Shown: positions 5,484-11,297 of the stretch, piece by piece
Layout: the number at the start of each line of letters is the position of its first letter
Position numbering within the stretch: the first letter of the stretch is position 1
DNA from: DASQFI01 sp050264575
Lineage (GTDB): Bacteria; Acidobacteriota; Vicinamibacteria; Vicinamibacterales; SCN-69-37
Assembly (NCBI GenBank): GCA_050264575.1
Contig: JBLNGH010000657.1
Span: 1 to 17,537 of the forward strand
Reading direction: 5' to 3'
DNA length: 17,537 nucleotides
Notes under the pieces: model-generated
What the model saw: only the letters and a program-made list of their open reading frames with translations
Told to the model about the DNA's origin: nothing
Databases searched by the model: none
Made by a program: the position numbers and the translations under genes

Positions 5484-7922
5484 CTACAAATCCCGAATCG
5501 CGGCGAGCGGGTTCAGCCGACTGGCGCGCCGGGCGGGCACGAGCGCGGCAACGCAGGCAACGAGCGCGAGCAGCAGGGTCACTCCGCCGAACGTCAGCGG
5601 ATCGGTCGGACTGATTCCGTAGAGGAATCCGGCGAGAAACCTCGTCAACAGGAACGCCATCGCCGTGCCGAGGACTGCGCCGGCGAGCGTCCAGGTCATC
5701 GCCTGGCGCATCACCATGGCCGTCACGGCGCCGGGCGTCGCACCGAGCGTGACACGCAGACCGATCTCGCGCGTCCGGCTCCGCACGAGGTAGGAGAGAA
5801 CACCGTAAATTCCGAGGGCCGCAAGCGCAAGGGCGAGCAACCCGATCGCGCCGAGCAGGTTTCCGGCGATGCGCGCCGGCAGGAGCGACACCGACGTCGC
5901 CTCGGTCAGCGTCGCCGCATTGAGCACCACGAGGCCGGGATCCTGCGCGCGAACCGCTTCCTTGATCGCCGGAAGCGCCGGATTGGCTGCGCCGGCGGTG
6001 CGAACCAGCAGCGTGATGCGCGGCGTGTACTCCTGTGCGATCGGCCGGTACAGGAACGGCCTCGGCTCCTCGACGACGGTCACATACTTGCTGTCGCGCA
6101 CGACTCCGACCACTTCGATGACGTCGTTGGCGTTCGCGCCAGGTCCGAACGGCCGCAGGCGCTGGCCCACCGCGTTTTTCCCCGGCCAGAACCGCCGGGC
6201 GAGGGTTTCATTGACGATCGCGACGCGCGGCGCCGTCCCGTTGTCCTGGTACGTGAAGTCGCGGCCCGAGACCATCGCGATCTTCAGAGTCCGGAAATGC
6301 CCGGGCCCTACCGAGTTGGCATAGATCGGTGGAGTCGCCGGCGGTCGATCGGCACTCGGTTCCGCATCCCCCTCTCGCAGCAGGTCAGCCGTCCGGTTCG
6401 ACAGCGTCACGGGCACGATATCGACGGCGTTCACCGCGAGGATGCCCGGCGCCGCTTCCAGCCGGCTCGTGAGCTCGCGGATGAACGCCGAGCCTTGTGA
6501 GACGGAATAGCCGCGTGTCTCGAGATCGATCGACGCGGTCAGGATCTGGCCGGCGTCAAATCCAGTGTCGAGGGTCCGGGCGTGATGAAAGCTCCGGATG
6601 AACAACCCCGCGGCAACCAGGAGCACCACGGACATCGACACCTGCGCGATCAGAAATGCCGATCGGAGGCGGCCGTGCCGCAGCCCGCCGCCGCTTTCGG
6701 TCCTGATCGCGCGCGCGAGATCGAGGCGCGACGCCCTCAACGCCGGCAGCGCGCCGAACGCGAGCGTGGCCAGGACGGCGACGATGGTCACGAACGCGAA
6801 CACGCGGACATCGACGGACAGATCCGGCGCAACCGGGAGCGGCGTCGGCAGACGCACCGCCATCAGTTGATGCGTCCCCCAGAACGCGATCATCAGCCCG
6901 GCGACGGCGCCGGCAAGCGCCAGCAACAGACTCTCGGTGAGCAGCTGCCGAATCAGACGACCGCGCCCGGCCCCGAGCGATTGCCGGATGGCGAGCTCGG
7001 CCTCGCGGCCGGCCGCGCGCGCCAGGACCAGATTCGCCACGTTGACGCAGACAATGAGAAGGACGAGCGCCGCGAGCGTCATCAGCACCGCGGTGAACGC
7101 CCCGACGGCAGGGGCGATCTCCGGATGCAGCATGGTGCCGCTGTAGACCGTCACCGCCGGCCCCTGGTCAGGTTCGCCACGCGCGCGGCGAAGCTGTCGG
7201 CCGATGACATCGAGATCGGCCTCCGCGCGCGCGCGATCCACGCCTGGCTTGAGCCGCCCTGCCAGATGAAGCACGGTGGTGTCGAGACGCGTCTCGGAAT
7301 TCTGCGCAGGTCGCATCAGTGCGTCGGCTGCAAGCGGAACCCAGAGATCCTCGACGAGCGGCGCCATCAGACCGGTAAAGTCGTGAGATGCGACGCCGAC
7401 GATCGTGAACGGCCGGTCGTTGAGCGCAATCGTCCGCCCGATGACGTCCGGTGATCCTCCGAAACGGCGCTCCCAGAACGCGTGGGAGAGGACGACGGCT
7501 GGCGGGGCATCCGGACGATCGTCGGACGGTCCCAGCAGGCGTCCGCGGGAAGGCACGACACCCAGGAGCGGGAAGTACTCACCGCTCACGATCGTGCCGA
7601 ACGCGTGCCCGGCGTCCGCGCCGATCCGGAGTCCAAAGGACTGCAGTTGAAACGCCGCCAGTCCGGCGAGCGACGAGTTGCGATCGCGCAGCTCGAGATA
7701 CGAGCGATAGGGCGTGTTCGAATACCGGCTGCTGTAGACCCGAACGATGGTCGACGGATCGGCGACCGGCAGCGGCCGGAGGAAGAACGCATTCGCGACG
7801 CTGAAGACGAATGCATTCGCTCCAATGCCGAGCGCAAGCACCGCGACGGCGATGAGCGTAAACCCCGGCGTCCGGATCAGCGTCCGGACACCGTATCGAA
7901 TGTCCTGAATGAGCGGGGACAT
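5484..7922 (-). CDS. ADOP-type MacB/FtsX-like permease, without prefix domain
   Basis: Inner-membrane permease of 812 residues, two tandem MacB-core/FtsX units; substrate unknown. Unit 1: first helix around FTLIAVAVLALGIGANAFVF (20-40), periplasmic core with FWERRFGGSPDVIGRTIALN, then helices around LMTLAALVLLIVCVNVANLV (280-300) with the cytoplasmic REAELAIRQSLGAGRGRLIRQ, and PALRASRLDLARAIR. Unit 2 repeats this plan: FLIAQVSMSVVLLVAAGLFIRS, a second core with VAIVNETLARRFWPGKNAVG, then LGIYGVLSYLVRSRTREIGL and the end PARRASRLNPLAAIRDL. It starts directly at the MacB-like part (MSPLIQDIRYGVRTLIRTPG), lacking the roughly 80-residue prefix of the other two permeases here. The ATG at 7922 is 66 nt after the upstream permease stop, so it is probably third in the PadR-ADOP-ADOP operon. 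No Shine-Dalgarno is visible. No ATPase lies nearby. Confidence 0.93.
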   Translation of the reverse strand: MSPLIQDIRYGVRTLIRTPGFTLIAVAVLALGIGANAFVFSVANAFFLRPLPVADPSTIVRVYSSRYSNTPYRSYLELRDRNSSLAGLAAFQLQSFGLRIGADAGHAFGTIVSGEYFPLLGVVPSRGRLLGPSDDRPDAPPAVVLSHAFWERRFGGSPDVIGRTIALNDRPFTIVGVASHDFTGLMAPLVEDLWVPLAADALMRPAQNSETRLDTTVLHLAGRLKPGVDRARAEADLDVIGRQLRRARGEPDQGPAVTVYSGTMLHPEIAPAVGAFTAVLMTLAALVLLIVCVNVANLVLARAAGREAELAIRQSLGAGRGRLIRQLLTESLLLALAGAVAGLMIAFWGTHQLMAVRLPTPLPVAPDLSVDVRVFAFVTIVAVLATLAFGALPALRASRLDLARAIRTESGGGLRHGRLRSAFLIAQVSMSVVLLVAAGLFIRSFHHARTLDTGFDAGQILTASIDLETRGYSVSQGSAFIRELTSRLEAAPGILAVNAVDIVPVTLSNRTADLLREGDAEPSADRPPATPPIYANSVGPGHFRTLKIAMVSGRDFTYQDNGTAPRVAIVNETLARRFWPGKNAVGQRLRPFGPGANANDVIEVVGVVRDSKYVTVVEEPRPFLYRPIAQEYTPRITLLVRTAGAANPALPAIKEAVRAQDPGLVVLNAATLTEATSVSLLPARIAGNLLGAIGLLALALAALGIYGVLSYLVRSRTREIGLRVTLGATPGAVTAMVMRQAMTWTLAGAVLGTAMAFLLTRFLAGFLYGISPTDPLTFGGVTLLLALVACVAALVPARRASRLNPLAAIRDL

Positions 7923-7960
7923 AGGTGAGACTAACCCACAATTCCCCGAGAAGTTTCGGT

Positions 7961-7988
7961 GAACGGTCAGCCTTTCCGGCTTTCGGTC
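7961..7988 (-). repeat. GCCGGAAA repeat unit directly after the upstream ADOP stop codon
   Basis: On the minus strand the TAA at 7991-7989 is followed immediately by GACCGAAAGCCGGAAAGGCTGACC, one perfect GCCGGAAA unit flanked by diverged ones. It lies in the 66-nt gap between the two permease genes. A weak AGCC/GGCT stem is possible. It matches the element after the downstream permease. Confidence 0.55.
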
Positions 7989-10664
7989 TTACAGCGTTCT
8001 TAGCGCCTGAATCGGATCCACCTGCGTCGCGCGTCGCGCCGGAATCAGCGCCGCCACGAGGGCAACGACCACCAGCACGACGGGCACCGTCACCAGCGTC
8101 ACGACATCGGCCGGCTGGACCTGGAAGAGCAGCGGCTCGAGCGTGCTCGACAACACGCGGCCGAGCGCAACCGCGCCCGCCAGGCCGAGGATGAGGCCGG
8201 CGCCGGTCAGGACGAGCGCCTGACGCAGCACCATTAGCAGCACCGACCCGCGATGCGCGCCGAGCGCCATCCGGATCCCGATCTCCTGCGTCCGCTGCGA
8301 CACCGAGTACGCCATCACGCCGTAGAGGCCGACGGCAGCGAGGAGCAGCGCGATGCCCGCGAACACGCCGAGCAGAAGCGTCTGCACGCGCGACAGCGCG
8401 GTCGAGTCGGCGACCATCTGCGCGAGCGACGTCGTCGAGGCCACCGGCTGCTCCGGATCGACACCCTGGATCTCCCGCCGGACGGCGGCCGTGAGGCTCG
8501 TCGGCTCGAGCGAGGTCTTCAGGAGGAAGCTCATCCCGGTGTTCGGCATCTGCGCGAACGGTTCGTACATCTGCGCCTGATCCTTGTCTGCGAGTCCGTA
8601 GTGTTTGACCGTTCCGACCACGCCGACGATTTCCCGCACGATGTCGGAATTGCGACCCATGCGAATCCGTTTGCCGATCGGATCCTCGTTCGGGTAGTGC
8701 AGGCGCACGAACACGTCGTTCACCACGGCGACCCGCGGTGATCCCGCGCGATCGTTGTCCGTGAACACGCGGCCTTTCAGCAGCGGAATCGCCATCGTGT
8801 CGAAATAGCCCGGGCTGACCAGGTAGTAGATGGCCGAGACGCCCTGCCCCGGCGGCAGCGGCGGCCGGCCTTCGAAGGCGATCGAGTAGATTTCGTCGTT
8901 GCCGCTGATCGGAACCGTGGACGTGAGCGCAACCGATTCGACGCCGGGCAGTGCGCGCATGCGCGACAACGCGCGATCGTAGAAGTCGACCGTGCGCGCG
9001 GGCTCGTCGTACTTCGGCAGCGGCAGCAGCGTCGTCACGCTCAATCGCTGATCGATCGCGAAGCCGGGCGCGACGTGACCGAGCTTCTGGAAGCTCCGCA
9101 GGAGCAATCCGGCGCCGACGAGCAGCACAATCGCCAGCGCGACTTCAGTGACGACGAGCACGCTGCGAAGCCAACGCCGCATCGGCGAGCCGCCGGCGCG
9201 CGCAGTTTCTTTCAATGTCTCGACGAGATCCGTTCGCGAGGCGGAGATGGCCGGCGCAAGTCCGAACAGAATCGCCGTCAGCATCGACAGCCCGAGCGTG
9301 AACATGAGAACGACGGGATCGATCTTGATATCCGACGAACGCGGCAACAGGGTGGGATACGCGGCCACGAGCGACGTCGTGGCCCAGTACGCGACGAGCA
9401 GTCCCAGGGCGCCGCCGACCACGGCGAGCACCAGGCTTTCGGTGAGGAGCTGCTGCACGATGCGGCCGCGGTTGGCGCCAATCGCCGTCCGCAGCGCCAT
9501 CTCGCGCGCCCGCACGGTCGCGCGCGCGAGGTGCATGTTCGCGAGGTTGGCGCAGGCAACGAGGAGCACGAGGCCGACGGCGCCGAGCAGGATCAACAAC
9601 ATCGGCCGCACATTGCCGACCGCGGCCTCCTGCAACGACCGGACGACCGCGCCCCATCCCTTGTTGGTACCCGGATACTGCTGCGCGAGCCGGGACGCGA
9701 TGCCGCTCATCTCGACGCGGGCCTGCTCGACCGAGACGCCGGGTTTGAGACGGCCGACCACACTCAGATAGTGCGCGCCGCGCGCCTGACGCTCATCGCC
9801 GTCGAAGGCCCGCGGCGTGAACACGGCGGTCTCCCGCCCGCCAAACCGCCAGTCGGGATGCATCACGCCGACGATCGTGTACGGCTGGCCGTTGAGCGTG
9901 ATGGTCTGGTTCAGGACGTCGGGGCGGCCCCCGAATGTACGCTGCCAGAAGCCTTGACTGATGATGACGACGAAGCCCTTGCCCGGCTCGAACTCCTCCG
10001 GACGGAAGCCTCGACCCATCGCCGGCGTACCCCCGAGAGCCTCCAGGAAGCCGGCCGTGCCCGTGAGGCCGCGCAGCCGTTCGGGTGCTTCGCCGCCGAT
10101 GTAGTTGAAGGCCCGTCCGCCGTACGCCGCGAGGGACTGGAACGACTGGCTTTGCGCGCGCCAGTCGAGAAAGTTCGCCGGCGAGACGGAGAACGACGAC
10201 CAGCCGCGCGAAAGATTGTTCTCGGTCACGATGACGAGTTGGTCCGGATGATCGTACGGCAGCGGTTTGAGCAGCAGCGCGTGCGTGACCGTGAAGATCG
10301 CCGAGTTGGCGCCGATGCCGAGCGCCAGCGTGATGAGCGCCACCAGCGTGACGCCCGGCCGCCGCAGCAGCAGCCGGATGCCGTATTGCGCGTCCCGAAT
10401 CAGGTTTCTCATCACGCCATCTCCTTGACGAGTCTTCAGGGTCTGCTGCCGATCGGACGGATCGCGGCGGCGCATCGTGCTGATGTTCGACAGCGCCGCG
10501 CGCCAGTACCAGCGCCGGGCCGCTCCCGCGGGAGTACCCGCCGCGATCCGCGCCGCAAACGTCTCTTCGAGGTCACCGATCACGAACTCACGTTCCGCCC
10601 GCGGGACGAGCACCGCGAGCAACGCGCGCGCGAGACGCGGCGATTCCGGCGAGCGGCCGCTCAC
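7989..10664 (-). CDS. ADOP-type MacB/FtsX-like permease with N-terminal prefix domain
   Basis: Inner-membrane permease of 891 residues from a GTG start; substrate unknown. Residues 1-85 are the soluble prefix (LARALLAVLVPRAEREFVIGDLEETF), comparable with the prefix of the partial ADOP at the left edge. The transporter part begins near residue 86 (MRNLIRDAQYGIRLLLRRPG), with a first helix ALITLALGIGANSAIF, a MacB-like core (FWQRTFGGRPDVLNQTITLN), FtsX helices around LLILLGAVGLVLLVACANLA, REMALRTAIGANRGRIVQQL, then the second unit ending with AYSVSQRTQEIGIRMALGAH and PARRATQVDPIQALRTL. The frame opens earlier (10718), but GTG at 10664 overlaps the PadR stop as GTGA, has GAGG a few bases upstream and fits the family N-terminus, so I chose it. 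Coupled to the PadR gene; followed by a second ADOP. Confidence 0.93.
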   Translation of the reverse strand: MSGRSPESPRLARALLAVLVPRAEREFVIGDLEETFAARIAAGTPAGAARRWYWRAALSNISTMRRRDPSDRQQTLKTRQGDGVMRNLIRDAQYGIRLLLRRPGVTLVALITLALGIGANSAIFTVTHALLLKPLPYDHPDQLVIVTENNLSRGWSSFSVSPANFLDWRAQSQSFQSLAAYGGRAFNYIGGEAPERLRGLTGTAGFLEALGGTPAMGRGFRPEEFEPGKGFVVIISQGFWQRTFGGRPDVLNQTITLNGQPYTIVGVMHPDWRFGGRETAVFTPRAFDGDERQARGAHYLSVVGRLKPGVSVEQARVEMSGIASRLAQQYPGTNKGWGAVVRSLQEAAVGNVRPMLLILLGAVGLVLLVACANLANMHLARATVRAREMALRTAIGANRGRIVQQLLTESLVLAVVGGALGLLVAYWATTSLVAAYPTLLPRSSDIKIDPVVLMFTLGLSMLTAILFGLAPAISASRTDLVETLKETARAGGSPMRRWLRSVLVVTEVALAIVLLVGAGLLLRSFQKLGHVAPGFAIDQRLSVTTLLPLPKYDEPARTVDFYDRALSRMRALPGVESVALTSTVPISGNDEIYSIAFEGRPPLPPGQGVSAIYYLVSPGYFDTMAIPLLKGRVFTDNDRAGSPRVAVVNDVFVRLHYPNEDPIGKRIRMGRNSDIVREIVGVVGTVKHYGLADKDQAQMYEPFAQMPNTGMSFLLKTSLEPTSLTAAVRREIQGVDPEQPVASTTSLAQMVADSTALSRVQTLLLGVFAGIALLLAAVGLYGVMAYSVSQRTQEIGIRMALGAHRGSVLLMVLRQALVLTGAGLILGLAGAVALGRVLSSTLEPLLFQVQPADVVTLVTVPVVLVVVALVAALIPARRATQVDPIQALRTL

Positions 10665-11017
10665 AGAGCCTCGAGCGCGCGGCCGAGCCCGCGCGTCAGC
10701 CGGCGCAGGTCGGCGCACGACTGTTTCACTGCCCGGCTGCCGAGCGGCTCGAGCCGGTAGAGCTTCTTGCGGCGGCCGCCGCGCTGCGGCGTCGGATCGC
10801 CCACCCGTGCCGAGACGTATCCCTTTTCCTGCAGGCGGCCGAGCGTCTTGTAGATCGCGCCGACGGTGACCTCGCGCGACGTTTCTTTCTCCAGTTCGTC
10901 ACGGATGGTGACCCCGTAGGCGTCGCCCTCGAGTCGAAGCACCGCCAGCAGTATCAGGAGTTCGAATTCACCCAGGTACAGAGACGACGCCTGGGTCGAT
11001 TTCAATGACATTGTCAT
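10661..11017 (-). CDS. PadR-family transcriptional regulator
   Basis: Winged-helix repressor of the PadR family, 118 residues. LGEFELLILLAVLRLEGDAYGV (15-36) is the N-terminal helix pair, IRDELEKETSREVTVGAIYK and TLGRLQEKGYVSARVGDPTP form the DNA-binding helix and wing, and QRGGRRKKLYRLEPLGSRAV the wing end, followed by a short dimerisation helix. Start candidates are ATG 11017 and ATG 11011. The second fits a leaderless message: a TATATC -10-like box at 11024-11019 would place transcription start close to 11011. Both lie inside the 19-bp palindrome 11002-11020, a likely autoregulatory operator. The stop overlaps the downstream permease start (GTGA), so regulator and permease are translationally coupled. 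The Asp-box protein gene diverges from it across a 280-bp repeat-rich gap. Confidence 0.9.
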   Translation of the reverse strand: MTMSLKSTQASSLYLGEFELLILLAVLRLEGDAYGVTIRDELEKETSREVTVGAIYKTLGRLQEKGYVSARVGDPTPQRGGRRKKLYRLEPLGSRAVKQSCADLRRLTRGLGRALEAL

Positions 11018-11027
11018 TGATATATCA
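11002..11027. promoter_or_regulatory. Candidate PadR operator: 19-bp perfect palindrome joined to a second palindrome
   Basis: TCAATGACA-T-TGTCATTGA (11002-11020) is a perfect inverted repeat with 9-bp arms around one base. TGATATATCA (11018-11027) is a second perfect palindrome sharing TGA with it, and contains the TATATC that could serve as -10 box of the PadR gene. Together they cover the probable promoter and both candidate start codons of the regulator, the position expected for an autorepressor. Symmetry is seen directly; PadR binding is inference. Confidence 0.65.
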
Positions 11028-11048
11028 CGAGAGCGGCTGGACGAGGCC

Positions 11049-11255
11049 GGAAAGTACGGTGGTCAAAAGGGGCGAAGTACGGGGTCAAGAAGCGGCGAAG
11101 TACCGCTGTGAAAAGCCCGCGAAGTACGCGGGGGAACAAACCCAGAAGCAAAAACCCTCCTGGGCATACCTCGCCCGGTCCTTCGCAGCCCGCACTTCAC
11201 GGTTCTTGACAGCCGTACTTTACAGCTGTTGACGCGCGTACTTCGTGGGTTCGAC
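11049..11255. repeat. Inverted array of 23-bp GTAC-cored units in the divergent promoter region
   Basis: GTAC cores occur at 11054, 11077, 11100 and 11124, spaced 23, 23 and 24 bp, in the context CGAAGTACGGNNGTCAAGAA. Inverted copies have GTAC at 11215 and 11238 and a diverged GCAC at 11192, again 23 bp apart, in the context TTGACAGCCGTACTTTAC. About 60 bp between the halves lacks clear units. The array fills the gap between the PadR start (11017) and the Asp-box gene start (11298), so unlike most other arrays here it sits upstream of both neighbours. A TTGACA at 11206-11211 lies in one unit, but no good -10 box follows it. No gene is supported. Confidence 0.8.
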
Positions 11256-11297
11256 AGCCTTTCTGCTATCCTCCGGCGAACCCTCCAGGAGCCCGGT

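Noticed and set aside
5220..6500. Plus-strand open frame of 426 codons
   Set aside because: Most of it is antisense to the ADOP at 5484-7922 and its composition is that of a shadow frame; the part before 5484 shows no family.
9075..10760. Long open frame on the plus strand (561 codons) opposite the ADOP permease
   Set aside because: It is antisense to a clear permease, is rich in Arg/His/Glu in the manner of GC-rich shadow frames, and has no recognisable domain.
11206..11234. Sigma70 promoter for the Asp-box gene with TTGACA at 11206
   Set aside because: No plausible -10 box lies 16-18 bp downstream, and TTGACA-like words recur in each right-hand unit of the array.
11049..11255. CRISPR array
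   Set aside because: The 23-bp spacing is the whole unit, with no unique spacers, the copies are diverged, the array inverts half-way, and no cas gene is present. The same holds for the 7-bp and 9-bp arrays.
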